Positions 46,783 through 58,558 are shown, counted from the first letter of the stretch. The stretch: 64,000 bases of DNA from Brachyhypopomus gauderio (GCF_052324685.1 NW_027506876.1:310001-374000), one strand, 5' to 3'. Numbers and translations: made by a program. The notes: generated by a model not told the origin, from the sequence alone.

Positions 46783-47221
46783 AGCTTCTTGATAGAAGAA
46801 CAAACACACCACTGCTGTTTAGTGGTTTGTTGCCAGTGTAAAGGCTATCAGGGAGCTCTTCCCTTTAGATCCTCAAAGTGAGCTGTCAGTCTCATGTGAT
46901 CGATACAGGAATGTTTTAAATCGCCACGTACCTTGATAGCAGTACTAATGCAGCCGGTTCAATCAAAATGAAACTCAGTGGAAACGTACGTAGTGCTTTG
47001 TCATGTTGTCTCCCAACGTAGAAAACTCATGCTACTCGGTTGATTTGTAGACGTTTGTGTTATAAAGGGATCGAATGATGTCAACATTTGGTGTTTGGAT
47101 GTGAATGTTTTGTCTTAAAGCAGAGTAGACCTACTGCTTAGCCATTGTTGACATGATGACTTCCATGCTCTGATTGTATGAGGAAACGCCTACGAGAGAT
47201 GTGCCCATTCAGACAATCAAG

Positions 47222-47294
47222 GTTTCTGTAGTGTAGTGGTCATCACGTTCGCCTAACACGAGAAAGGTCCCTGGTTCGATACCAGGCAGAAACA
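47222..47294 (+). tRNA. tRNA-Val (AAC), C40A
   Basis: Unit 46875-47386 (512 bp, alpha). Shares CGCCTACGAG with unit 40230-40741. Confidence 0.89.
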
Positions 47295-47733
47295 TGCTTC
47301 TTGATAGAATTACAAACACACCACTGCTGTTTAGTGGTTTGTTGCCAGTGTAAAGGCTATCGGGGAGCTCTTCCCTTTAGATCCTCAAAGTGAGCTCTCA
47401 GTCTCATGTGATCGATACAGGAATGTTCTAAATCGCCATGTACCTTCATAGCAGTACTAATGCAATCAGTTCAAACAAAATGAAACTCAGTGGAAACGTA
47501 CATAGTGCTTTGTCATGTTGTCTCCCAACGTAGAAAACTCATGCTACTCGGTTGATTTGTAGACGTTTGTGTTATAAAGGGATCGAATGATGTCAACATT
47601 TGGTGTTTGGATGTGAATGTTTTGTCTTAAAGCAGAGTAGACCTACTGCTTAGCCATTGTTGACATGATGACTTCCATGCTCTGATTGTATGAGGAAACA
47701 CCCACGAGAGATGTGCCCATTCAGACAAGCAAG

Positions 47734-47806
47734 GTTTCTGTAGTGTAGTGGTCATCACGTTTGCCTAACTTGCGAAAGGTCCCTGGTTCGATACCAGGCA
47801 GAAACA
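47734..47806 (+). tRNA. tRNA-Val (AAC), C29T A37T C38T
   Basis: Unit 47387-47898 (512 bp, beta, GTACATAG mark). Confidence 0.9.
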
Positions 47807-48245
47807 TGCTTCTTGATAGAATTACAAACACACCACTGCTGTTTAGTGGTTTGTTGCCAGTGTAAAGGCTATCGGGGAGCTCTTCCCTTTAGATCCTCAA
47901 AGTGAGCTCTCAGTCTCATGTGATCGATACAGGAATGTTCTAAATCGCCATGTACCTTCATAGCAGTACTAATGCAATCAGTTCAAACAAAATGAAACTC
48001 AGTGGAAACGTACGTAGTGCTTTGTCATGTTGTCTCCCAACGTAGAAAACTCATGCTACTCGGTTGATTTGTAGACGTTTGTGTTATAAAGGGATCGAAT
48101 GATGTCAACATTTGGTGTTTGGATGTGAATGTTTTATCTTAAAGCAGAGTAGACCTACCGCTTAGCCATTGTTGACATGATGACTTCCATGCTCTGATTG
48201 TATGAGGAAACGCCCACGAGAGATGTGCCCATTCAGACAAGCAAG

Positions 48246-48318
48246 GTTTCTGTAGTGTAGTGGTCATCACGTTCGCCGAACACGTGAAAGGTCCCTGGTT
48301 CGTTACCAGGCAGAAACA
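48246..48318 (+). tRNA. tRNA-Val (AAC)-like, T33G C40T A58T, probably pseudo
   Basis: Unit 47899-48410 (512 bp, beta). Counterpart of the copy at 41601. Confidence 0.84.
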
Positions 48319-48757
48319 TGCTTCATGATAGAATTACAAACACACCACTGCTGTTTAGTGGTTTGTTGCCAGTGTAAAGGCTATCGGGGAGCTCTTCCCT
48401 TTAGATCCTCAAAGTGAGCTCTCAGTCTCATGTGATCGATACAAGAATGTTCTAAATCGCCATGTACCTTGATAGCAGTACTAATGCAATCGGTTCAATC
48501 AAAATGAAACTCAGTGGAAACGTACCTAGTGCTTTGTCATGTTGTCTCCCAACGTAGAAAACTCATGCTACTCGGTTGATTTGTAGACGTTTGTGTTATA
48601 AAGGTATCGAATGAAGTCAACATTTGGTGTTTGGATGTGAATGTTTTGTCTTAAAGCAGAGTAGACCTACCGCTTAGCCATTGTTGACATGATGACTTCC
48701 ATGCTCTGATTGTATGAGGAAACGCCCACAAGAGATGGGCCCATTTGGACAAGCAAG

Positions 48758-48830
48758 GGTTCTGTAGTGTAGTGGTCATCACGTTCGCCTAACGTGCGAA
48801 AGGTCCCTGGTTCGATACTAGGCAGAAACA
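48758..48830 (+). tRNA. tRNA-Val (AAC), T2G A37G C38T C62T
   Basis: Unit 48411-48922 (512 bp, gamma, CCCACAAGAG mark). Confidence 0.87.
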
Positions 48831-49269
48831 AGCTTCTTGATAGAATTACAAACACACCACTGCTGTTTAGTGGTTTGTTGCCAGTGTAAAGGCTATCAGG
48901 GAGCTCTTCCCTTTAGATCCTCAAAGTGAGCTGTCAGTGTCATGTGATCGATACAGGAATGTTTTAAATCGCCATGTACCTTGATAGCAGTACTAATGCA
49001 GCCGGTTCAATCAAAATGAAACTCAGTGGAAACGTACGTAGTGCTTTGTCATGTTGTCTCCCAACGTAGAAAACTCATGCTACTCGGTTGATTTGTAGAC
49101 GTTTGTGTTATAAAGGTATCGAATGATGTCAACATTTGGTGTTTGGATGTGAATGTTTTGTCTTAAAGCAGAGTAGACCTACTGCTTAGGCATTGTTGAC
49201 ATGATGACTTCCATGCTCTGATTGTATGAGGAAACGCCCACGAGAGATGTGCCCATTCAGACAAGCAAG

Positions 49270-49342
49270 GTTTCTGTAGTGTAGTGGTCATCACGTTCGC
49301 CTAACACGCGAAAGGTCCCTGGTTCGATACCAGGCAGAAACA
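49270..49342 (+). tRNA. tRNA-Val (AAC), consensus copy
   Basis: Unit 48923-49434 (512 bp, alpha, CACCTCTGCTG mark). Confidence 0.96.
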
Positions 49343-49781
49343 TGCTTCTTGATAGAATTACAAACACACCTCTGCTGTTTAGTGGTTTGTTGCCAGTGTA
49401 AAGGCTATCGGGGAGCTCTTCCCTTTAGATCCTCAAAGTGAGCTCTCAGTCTCATGTGATCGATACAGGAATGTTCTAAATCGCCATGTACCTTCATAGC
49501 AGTACTAATGCAATCAGTTCAAACAAAATGAAACTCAGTGGAAACGTACGTAGTGCTTTGTCATGTTGTCTCCCAACGTAGAAAACTCATGCTACTCGGT
49601 TGATTTGTAGACGTTTGTGTTATAAAGGGATCGAATGATGTCAACATTTGGTGTTTGGATGTGAATGTTTTGTCTTAAAGCAGAGTAGACCTACTGCTTA
49701 GCCATTGTTGACATGATGACTTCCATGCTCTGATTGTATGAGGAAACACCCACGAGAGATGTGCCCATTCAGACAAGCAAG

Positions 49782-49854
49782 GTTTCTGTAGTGTAGTGGT
49801 CATCACGTTTGCCTAACTTGCGAAAGGTCCCTGGTTCGATACCAGGCAGAAACA
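49782..49854 (+). tRNA. tRNA-Val (AAC), C29T A37T C38T
   Basis: Unit 49435-49946 (512 bp, beta). Confidence 0.9.
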
Positions 49855-50293
49855 TGCTTCTTGATAGAATTACAAACACACCACTGCTGTTTAGTGGTTT
49901 GTTGCCAGTGTAAAGGCTATCGGGGAGCTCTTCCCTTTAGATCCTCAAAGTGAGCTCTCAGTCTCATGTGATCGATACAGGAATGTTCTAAATCGCCATG
50001 TACCTTCATAGCAGTACTAATGCAATCAGTTCAAACAAAATGAAACTCAGTGGAAACGTACGTAGTGCTTTGTCATGTTGTCTCCCAACGTAGAAAACTC
50101 ATGCTACTCGGTTGATTTGTAGACGTTTGTGTTATAAAGGGATCGAATGATGTCAACATTTGGTGTTTGGATGTGAATGTTTTATCTTAAAGCAGAGTAG
50201 ACCTACTGCTTAGCCATTGTTGACATGATGACTTCCATGCTCTGATTGTATGAGGAAACGCCCACGAGAGATGTGCCCATTCAGACAAGCAAG

Positions 50294-50366
50294 GTTTCTG
50301 TAGTGTAGTGGTCATCACGTTCACCGAACACGTGAAAGGTCCCTGGTTCGTTACCAGGCAGAAACA
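50294..50366 (+). tRNA. tRNA-Val (AAC)-like, G30A T33G C40T A58T, probably pseudo
   Basis: Unit 49947-50458 (512 bp, beta). Restored A30-T40 pair; counterpart of the copy at 43649. Confidence 0.83.
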
Positions 50367-50805
50367 TGCTTCATGATAGAATTACAAACACACCACTGCT
50401 GTTTAGTGGTTTGTTGCCAGTGTAAAGGCTATCGGGGAGCTCTTCCCTTTAGATCCTCAAAGTGAGCTCTCAGTCTCATGTGATCGATACAGGAATGTTC
50501 TAAATCGCCATGTACCTTGATAGCAGTACTAATGCAATCAGTTCAAACAAAATGAAACTCAGTGGAAACGTACGTAGTGCTTTGTCATGTTGTCTCCCAA
50601 CGTAGAAAACTCATGCTACTCGGTTGATTTGTAGACGTTTGTGTTATAAAGGTATCGAATGAAGTCAACATTTGGTGTTTGGATGTGAATGTTTTGTCTT
50701 AAAGCAGAGTAGACCTACCGCTTAGCCATTGTTGACATGATGACTTCCATGCTCTGATTGTATGAGGAAACGCCCACGAGAGATGTGCCCATTCAGACAA
50801 GCAAG

Positions 50806-50878
50806 GTTTCTGTAGTGTAGTGGTCATCACGTTCGCCTAACACGCGAAAGGTCCCTGGTTCGTTACCAGGCAGAAACA
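50806..50878 (+). tRNA. tRNA-Val (AAC), A58T
   Basis: Unit 50459-50970 (512 bp, beta). Consensus up to the T loop, then A58T and CTTCATGATAG of the T33G class: a mosaic of neighbouring unit types. Loss of A58 weakens T-loop folding and the B box. Confidence 0.87.
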
Positions 50879-51317
50879 TGCTTCATGATAGAATTACAAA
50901 CACACCACTGCTGTTTAGTGGTTTGTTGCCAGTGTAAAGGCTATCGGGGAGCTCTTCCCTTTAGATCCTCAAAGTGAGCTCTCAGTCTCATGTGATCGAT
51001 ACAAGAATGTTCTAAATCGCCATGTACCTTGATAGCAGTACTAATGCAATCGGTTCAATCAAAATGAAACTCAGTGGAAACGTACCTAGTGCTTTGTCAT
51101 GTTGTCTCCCAACGTAGAAAACTCATGCTACTCGGTTGATTTGTAGACGTTTGTGTTATAAAGGTATCGAATGAAGTCAACATTTGGTGTTTGGATGTGA
51201 ATGTTTTGTCTTAAAGCAGAGTAGACCTACCGCTTAGCCATTGTTGACATGATGACTTCCATGCTCTGATTGTATGAGGAAACGCCCACAAGAGATGGGC
51301 CCATTTGGACAAGCAAG

Positions 51318-51390
51318 GGTTCTGTAGTGTAGTGGTCATCACGTTCGCCTAACGTGCGAAAGGTCCCTGGTTCGATACTAGGCAGAAACA
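51318..51390 (+). tRNA. tRNA-Val (AAC), T2G A37G C38T C62T
   Basis: Unit 50971-51482 (512 bp, gamma, CCCACAAGAG mark). Confidence 0.87.
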
Positions 51391-51829
51391 AGCTTCTTGA
51401 TAGAATTACAAACACACCACTGCTGTTTAGTGGTTTGTTGCCAGTGTAAAGGCTATCAGGGAGCTCTTCCCTTTAGATCCTCAAAGTGAGCTGTCAGTGT
51501 CATGTGATCGATACAGGAATGTTTTAAATCGCCATGTACCTTGATAGCAGTACTAATGCAGCCGGTTCAATCAAAATGAAACTCAGTGGAAACGTACGTA
51601 GTGCTTTGTCATGTTGTCTCCCAACGTAGAAAACTCATGCTACTCGGTTGATTTGTAGACGTTTGTGTTATAAAGGTATCGAATGATGTCAACATTTGGT
51701 GTTTGGATGTGAATGTTTTGTCTTAAAGCAGAGTAGACCTACTGCTTAGGCATTGTTGACATGATGACTTCCATGCTCTGATTGTATGAGGAAACGCCCA
51801 CGAGAGATGTGCCCATTCAGACAAGCAAG

Positions 51830-51902
51830 GTTTCTGTAGTGTAGTGGTCATCACGTTCGCCTAACACGCGAAAGGTCCCTGGTTCGATACCAGGCAGAAA
51901 CA
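51830..51902 (+). tRNA. tRNA-Val (AAC), consensus copy
   Basis: Unit 51483-51994 (512 bp, alpha, CACCTCTGCTG mark). Confidence 0.96.
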
Positions 51903-52341
51903 TGCTTCTTGATAGAATTACAAACACACCTCTGCTGTTTAGTGGTTTGTTGCCAGTGTAAAGGCTATCGGGGAGCTCTTCCCTTTAGATCCTCAAAGTG
52001 AGCTCTCAGTCTCATGTGATCGATACAGGAATGTTCTAAATCGCCATGTACCTTCATAGCAGTACTAATGCAATCAGTTCAAACAAAATGAAACTCAGTG
52101 GAAACGTACGTAGTGCTTTGTCATGTTGTCTCCCAACGTAGAAAACTCATGCTACTCGGTTGATTTGTAGACGTTTGTGTTATAAAGGGATCGAATGATG
52201 TCAACATTTGGTGTTTGGATGTGAATGTTTTGTCTTAAAGCAGAGTAGACCTACTGCTTAGCCATTGTTGACATGATGACTTCCATGCTCTGATTGTATG
52301 AGGAAACACCCACGAGAGATGTGCCCATTCAGACAAGCAAG

Positions 52342-52414
52342 GTTTCTGTAGTGTAGTGGTCATCACGTTTGCCTAACTTGCGAAAGGTCCCTGGTTCGAT
52401 ACCAGGCAGAAACA
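52342..52414 (+). tRNA. tRNA-Val (AAC), C29T A37T C38T
   Basis: Unit 51995-52506 (512 bp, beta). Confidence 0.9.
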
Positions 52415-52853
52415 TGCTTCTTGATAGAATTACAAACACACCACTGCTGTTTAGTGGTTTGTTGCCAGTGTAAAGGCTATCGGGGAGCTCTTCCCTTTAG
52501 ATCCTCAAAGTGAGCTCTCAGTCTCATGTGATCGATACAGGAATGTTCTAAATCGCCATGTACCTTCATAGCAGTACTAATGCAATCAGTTCAAACAAAA
52601 TGAAACTCAGTGGAAACGTACGTAGTGCTTTGTCATGTTGTCTCCCAACGTAGAAAACTCATGCTACTCGGTTGATTTGTAGACGTTTGTGTTATAAAGG
52701 GATCGAATGATGTCAACATTTGGTGTTTGGATGTGAATGTTTTATCTTAAAGCAGAGTAGACCTACTGCTTAGCCATTGTTGACATGATGACTTCCATGC
52801 TCTGATTGTATGAGGAAACGCCCACGAGAGATGTGCCCATTCAGACAAGCAAG

Positions 52854-52926
52854 GTTTCTGTAGTGTAGTGGTCATCACGTTCACCGAACACGTGAAAGGT
52901 CCCTGGTTCGTTACCAGGCAGAAACA
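52854..52926 (+). tRNA. tRNA-Val (AAC)-like, G30A T33G C40T A58T, probably pseudo
   Basis: Unit 52507-53018 (512 bp, beta). Third copy with the restored A30-T40 pair. Confidence 0.83.
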
Positions 52927-53365
52927 TGCTTCATGATAGAATTACAAACACACCACTGCTGTTTAGTGGTTTGTTGCCAGTGTAAAGGCTATCGGGGAGC
53001 TCTTCCCTTTAGATCCTCAAAGTGAGCTCTCAGTCTCATGTGATCGATACAGGAATGTTCTAAATCGCCATGTACCTTGATAGCAGTACTAATGCAATCA
53101 GTTCAAACAAAATGAAACTCAGTGGAAACGTACGTAGTGCTTTGTCATGTTGTCTCCCAACGTAGAAAACTCATGCTACTCGGTTGATTTGTAGACGTTT
53201 GTGTTATAAAGGTATCGAATGAAGTCAACATTTGGTGTTTGGATGTGAATGTTTTGTCTTAAAGCAGAGTAGACCTACCGCTTAGCCATTGTTGACATGA
53301 TGACTTCCATGCTCTGATTGTATGAGGAAACGCCCACGAGAGATGTGCCCATTCAGACAAGCAAG

Positions 53366-53438
53366 GTTTCTGTAGTGTAGTGGTCATCACGTTCGCCTAA
53401 CACGCGAAAGGTCCCTGGTTCGATACCAGGCAGAAACA
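53366..53438 (+). tRNA. tRNA-Val (AAC), consensus copy
   Basis: Unit 53019-53530 (512 bp, beta). Confidence 0.96.
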
Positions 53439-53877
53439 TGCTTCTTGATAGAATTACAAACACACCACTGCTGTTTAGTGGTTTGTTGCCAGTGTAAAGG
53501 CTATCGGGGAGCTCTTCCCTTTAGATCCTCAAAGTGAGCTCTCAGTCTCATGTGATCGATACAAGAATGTTCTAAATCGCCATGTACCTTGATAGCAGTA
53601 CTAATGCAATCGGTTCAATCAAAATGAAACTCAGTGGAAACGTACCTAGTGCTTTGTCATGTTGTCTCCCAACGTAGAAAACTCATGCTACTCGGTTGAT
53701 TTGTAGACGTTTGTGTTATAAAGGTATCGAATGAAGTCAACATTTGGTGTTTGGATGTGAATGTTTTGTCTTAAAGCAGAGTAGACCTACCGCTTAGCCA
53801 TTGTTGACATGATGACTTCCATGCTCTGATTGTATGAGGAAACGCCCACGAGAGATGGGCCCATTTGGACAAGCAAG

Positions 53878-53950
53878 GGTTCTGTAGTGTAGTGGTCATC
53901 ACGTTCGCCTAACGTGCGAAAGGTCCCTGGTTCGATACTAGGCAGAAACA
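53878..53950 (+). tRNA. tRNA-Val (AAC), T2G A37G C38T C62T
   Basis: Unit 53531-54042 (512 bp, gamma, CCCACGAGAG form). Confidence 0.87.
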
Positions 53951-54389
53951 AGCTTCTTGATAGAATTACAAACACACCACTGCTGTTTAGTGGTTTGTTG
54001 CCAGTGTAAAGGCTATCAGGGAGCTCTTCCCTTTAGATCCTCAAAGTGAGCTGTCAGTGTCATGTGATCGATACAGGAATGTTTTAAATCGCCATGTACC
54101 TTGATAGCAGTACTAATGCAGCCGGTTCAATCAAAATGAAACTCAGTGGAAACGTACGTAGTGCTTTGTCATGTTGTCTCCCAACGTAGAAAACTCATGC
54201 TACTCGGTTGATTTGTAGACGTTTGTGTTATAAAGGGATCGAATGATGTCAACATTTGGTGTTTGGATGTGAATGTTTTGTCTTAAAGCAGAGTAGACCT
54301 ACTGCTTAGCCATTGTTGACATGATGACTTCCATGCTCTGATTGTATGAGGAAACGCCCACGAGAGATGTGCCCATTCAGACAAGCAAG

Positions 54390-54462
54390 GTTTCTGTAGT
54401 GTAGTGGTCATCACGTTTGCCTAACACGCGAAAGGTCCCTGGTTCGATACCAGGCAGAAACA
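54390..54462 (+). tRNA. tRNA-Val (AAC), C29T
   Basis: Unit 54043-54554 (512 bp, alpha). Counterpart of the copy at 45185. Confidence 0.93.
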
Positions 54463-54901
54463 TGCTTCTTGATAGAATTACAAACACACCACTGCTGTTT
54501 AGTGGTTTGTTGCCAGTGTAAAGGCTATCGGGGAGCTCTTCCCTTTAGATCCTCAAAGTGAGCTCTCAGTCTCATGTGATCGATACAGGAATGTTCTAAA
54601 TCGCCATGTACCTTGATAGCAGTACTAATGCAATCGGTTCAATCAAAATGAAACTCAGTGGAAATGTACCTAGTGCTTTGTCATGTTGTCTCCCAACGTA
54701 GAAAACTCATGCTACTCGGTTGATTTGTAGACGTTTGTGTTATAAAGGGATCGAATGATGTCAACATTTGGTGTTTGGATGTGAATGTTTTGTCTTAAAG
54801 CAGAGTAGACCTACTGCTTAGCCATTGTTGACATGATGACTTCCATGCTCTGATTGTATGAGGAAACACCCACGAGAGATGTGCCCATTCAGACAAGCAA
54901 G

Positions 54902-54974
54902 GTTTCTGTAGTGTAGTGGTCATCACGTTTGCCTAACTTGCGAAAGGTCCCTGGTTCGATACCAGGCAGAAACA
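54902..54974 (+). tRNA. tRNA-Val (AAC), C29T A37T C38T
   Basis: Unit 54555-55066 (512 bp, gamma with GGAAATGTACC). Its first half matches the sequence left of the transposon at 45350-45593. Confidence 0.9.
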
Positions 54975-55413
54975 TGCTTCTTGATAGAATTACAAACACA
55001 CCACTGCTGTTTAGTGGTTTGTTGCCAGTGTAAAGGCTATCGGGGAGCTCTTCCCTTTAGATCCTCAAAGTGAGCTCTCAGTCTCATGTGATCGATACAG
55101 GAATGTTCTAAATCGCCATGTACCTTGATAGCAGTACTAATGCAATCGGTTCAATCAAAATGAAACTCAGTGGAAATGTACCTAGTGCTTTGTCATGTTG
55201 TCTCCCAACGTAGAAAACTCATGCTACTCGGTTGATTTGTAGACGTTTGTGTTATAAAGGGATCGAATGATGTCAACATTTGGTGTTTGGATGTGAATGT
55301 TTTATCTTAAAGCAGAGTAGACCTACTGCTTAGCCATTGTTGACATGATGACTTCCATGCTCTGATTGTATGAGGAAACGCCCACGAGAGATGTGCCCAT
55401 TCAGACAAGCAAG

Positions 55414-55486
55414 GTTTCTGTAGTGTAGTGGTCATCACGTTCGCCGAACACGTGAAAGGTCCCTGGTTCGTTACCAGGCAGAAACA
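55414..55486 (+). tRNA. tRNA-Val (AAC)-like, T33G C40T A58T, probably pseudo
   Basis: Unit 55067-55578 (512 bp, gamma). The only member of this class on a gamma spacer. Confidence 0.84.
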
Positions 55487-55925
55487 TGCTTCATGATAGA
55501 ATTACAAACACACCACTGCTGTTTAGTGGTTTGTTGCCAGTGTAAAGGCTATCGGGGAGCTCTTCCCTTTAGATCCTCAAAGTGAGCTCTCAGTCTCATG
55601 TGATCGATACAGGAATGTTCTAAATCGCCATGTACCTTGATAGCAGTACTAATGCAATCAGTTCAAACAAAATGAAACTCAGTGGAAACGTACGTAGTGC
55701 TTTGTCATGTTGTCTCCCAACGTAGAAAACTCATGCTACTCGGTTGATTTGTAGACGTTTGTGTTATAAAGGTATCGAATGAAGTCAACATTTGGTGTTT
55801 GGATGTGAATGTTTTGTCTTAAAGCAGAGTAGACCTACCGCTTAGCCATTGTTGACATGATGACTTCCATGCTCTGATTGTATGAGGAAACGCCCACGAG
55901 AGATGTGCCCATTCAGACAAGCAAG

Positions 55926-55998
55926 GTTTCTGTAGTGTAGTGGTCATCACGTTCGCCTAACACGCGAAAGGTCCCTGGTTCGATACCAGGCAGAAACA
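55926..55998 (+). tRNA. tRNA-Val (AAC), consensus copy
   Basis: Unit 55579-56090 (512 bp, beta). Confidence 0.96.
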
Positions 55999-56437
55999 TG
56001 CTTCTTGATAGAATTACAAACACACCACTGCTGTTTAGTGGTTTGTTGCCAGTGTAAAGGCTATCGGGGAGCTCTTCCCTTTAGATCCTCAAAGTGAGCT
56101 CTCAGTCTCATGTGATCGATACAAGAATGTTCTAAATCGCCATGTACCTTGATAGCAGTACTAATGCAATCGGTTCAATCAAAATGAAACTCAGTGGAAA
56201 CGTACCTAGTGCTTTGTCATGTTGTCTCCCAACGTAGAAAACTCATGCTACTCGGTTGATTTGTAGACGTTTGTGTTATAAAGGTATCGAATGAAGTCAA
56301 CATTTGGTGTTTGGATGTGAATGTTTTGTCTTAAAGCAGAGTAGACCTACCGCTTAGCCATTGTTGACATGATGACTTCCATGCTCTGATTGTATGAGGA
56401 AACGCCCACGAGAGATGGGCCCATTTGGACAAGCAAG

Positions 56438-56510
56438 GGTTCTGTAGTGTAGTGGTCATCACGTTCGCCTAACGTGCGAAAGGTCCCTGGTTCGATACTA
56501 GGCAGAAACA
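56438..56510 (+). tRNA. tRNA-Val (AAC), T2G A37G C38T C62T
   Basis: Unit 56091-56602 (512 bp, gamma). Last copy with C62T. Confidence 0.87.
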
Positions 56511-56949
56511 AGCTTCTTGATAGAATTACAAACACACCACTGCTGTTTAGTGGTTTGTTGCCAGTGTAAAGGCTATCAGGGAGCTCTTCCCTTTAGATCC
56601 TCAAAGTGAGCTGTCAGTGTCATGTGATCGATACAGGAATGTTTTAAATCGCCATGTACCTTGATAGCAGTACTAATGCAGCCGGTTCAATCAAAATGAA
56701 ACTCAGTGGAAACGTACGTAGTGCTTTGTCATGTTGTCTCCCAACGTAGAAAACTCATGCTACTCGGTTGATTTGTAGACGTTTGTGTTATAAAGGGATC
56801 GAATGATGTCAACATTTGGTGTTTGGATGTGAATGTTTTGTCTTAAAGCAGAGTAGACCTACTGCTTAGCCATTGTTGACATGATGACTTCCATGCTCTG
56901 ATTGTATGAGGAAACGCCCACGAGAGATGTGCCCATTCAGACAAGCAAG

Positions 56950-57022
56950 GTTTCTGTAGTGTAGTGGTCATCACGTTTGCCTAACACGCGAAAGGTCCCT
57001 GGTTCGATACCAGGCAGAAACA
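56950..57022 (+). tRNA. tRNA-Val (AAC), C29T
   Basis: Unit 56603-57114 (512 bp, alpha). Confidence 0.93.
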
Positions 57023-57461
57023 TGCTTCTTGATAGAATTACAAACACACCACTGCTGTTTAGTGGTTTGTTGCCAGTGTAAAGGCTATCGGGGAGCTCTT
57101 CCCTTTAGATCCTCAAAGTGAGCTCTCAGTCTCATGTGATCGATACAGGAATGTTCTAAATCGCCATGTACCTTGATAGCAGTACTAATGCAATCGGTTC
57201 AATCAAAATGAAACTCAGTGGAAATGTACCTAGTGCTTTGTCATGTTGTCTCCCAACGTAGAAAACTCATGCTACTCGGTTGATTTGTAGACGTTTGTGT
57301 TATAAAGGGATCGAATGATGTCAACATTTGGTGTTTGGATGTGAATGTTTTGTCTTAAAGCAGAGTAGACCTACTGCTTAGCCATTGTTGACATGATGAC
57401 TTCCATGCTCTGATTGTATGAGGAAACACCCACGAGAGATGTGCCCATTCAGACAAGCAAG

Positions 57462-57534
57462 GTTTCTGTAGTGTAGTGGTCATCACGTTTGCCTAACTTG
57501 CGAAAGGTCCCTGGTTCGATACCAGGCAGAAACA
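57462..57534 (+). tRNA. tRNA-Val (AAC), C29T A37T C38T
   Basis: Unit 57115-57626 (512 bp, gamma). Confidence 0.9.
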
Positions 57535-57973
57535 TGCTTCTTGATAGAATTACAAACACACCACTGCTGTTTAGTGGTTTGTTGCCAGTGTAAAGGCTAT
57601 CGGGGAGCTCTTCCCTTTAGATCCTCAAAGTGAGCTCTCAGTCTCATGTGATCGATACAGGAATGTTCTAAATCGCCATGTACCTTGATAGCAGTACTAA
57701 TGCAATCGGTTCAATCAAAATGAAACTCAGTGGAAATGTACCTAGTGCTTTGTCATGTTGTCTCCCAACGTAGAAAACTCATGCTACTCGGTTGATTTGT
57801 AGACGTTTGTGTTATAAAGGGATCGAATGATGTCAACATTTGGTGTTTGGATGTGAATGTTTTGTCTTAAAGCAGAGTAGACCTACTGCTTAGCCATTGT
57901 TGACATGATGACTTCCATGCTCTGATTGTATGAGGAAACACCCACGAGAGATGTGCCCATTCAGACAAGCAAG

Positions 57974-58046
57974 GTTTCTGTAGTGTAGTGGTCATCACGT
58001 TTGCCTAACTTGCGAAAGGTCCCTGGTTCGATACCAGGCAGAAACA
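57974..58046 (+). tRNA. tRNA-Val (AAC), C29T A37T C38T
   Basis: Unit 57627-58138 (512 bp, gamma). Direct duplicate of the preceding unit, in the slot where the five-unit repeat would put a T33G copy. Confidence 0.9.
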
Positions 58047-58485
58047 TGCTTCTTGATAGAATTACAAACACACCACTGCTGTTTAGTGGTTTGTTGCCAG
58101 TGTAAAGGCTATCGGGGAGCTCTTCCCTTTAGATCCTCAAAGTGAGCTCTCAGTCTCATGTGATCGATACAGGAATGTTCTAAATCGCCATGTACCTTCA
58201 TAGCAGTACTAATGCAATCAGTTCAAACAAAATGAAACTCAGTGGAAACGTACGTAGTGCTTTGTCATGTTGTCTCCCAACGTAGAAAACTCATGCTACT
58301 CGGTTGATTTGTAGACGTTTGTGTTATAAAGGGATCGAATGATGTCAACATTTGGTGTTTGGATGTGAATGTTTTGTCTTAAAGCAGAGTAGACCTACTG
58401 CTTAGCCATTGTTGACATGATGACTTCCATGCTCTGATTGTATGAGGAAACGCCCACGAGAGATGGGCCCATTCGGACAAGCAAG

Positions 58486-58558
58486 GGTTCTGTAGTGTAG
58501 TGGTCATCACGTTCGCCTAACGTGCGAAAGGTCCCTGGTTCGATACCAGGCAGAAACA
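58486..58558 (+). tRNA. tRNA-Val (AAC), T2G A37G C38T
   Basis: Unit 58139-58650 (512 bp, beta). First unit of domain D. Confidence 0.88.

Larger units (their letters stand above)
37158..58138 (+). repeat. Array domain C: five-unit (2560-bp) higher-order repeat
   Basis: Thirty-nine 512-bp units, one interrupted by a 1009-bp transposon. From 41766 onward the order of tRNA classes is typically T2G+C62T, consensus or C29T, C29T/A37T/C38T, T33G/C40T/A58T, consensus. Starts are 41766, 44326, 48411, 50971, 53531 and 56091. The 44326-48411 interval is six units plus the transposon. The first stretch, 37158-41765, is a nine-unit variant. Confidence 0.88.
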
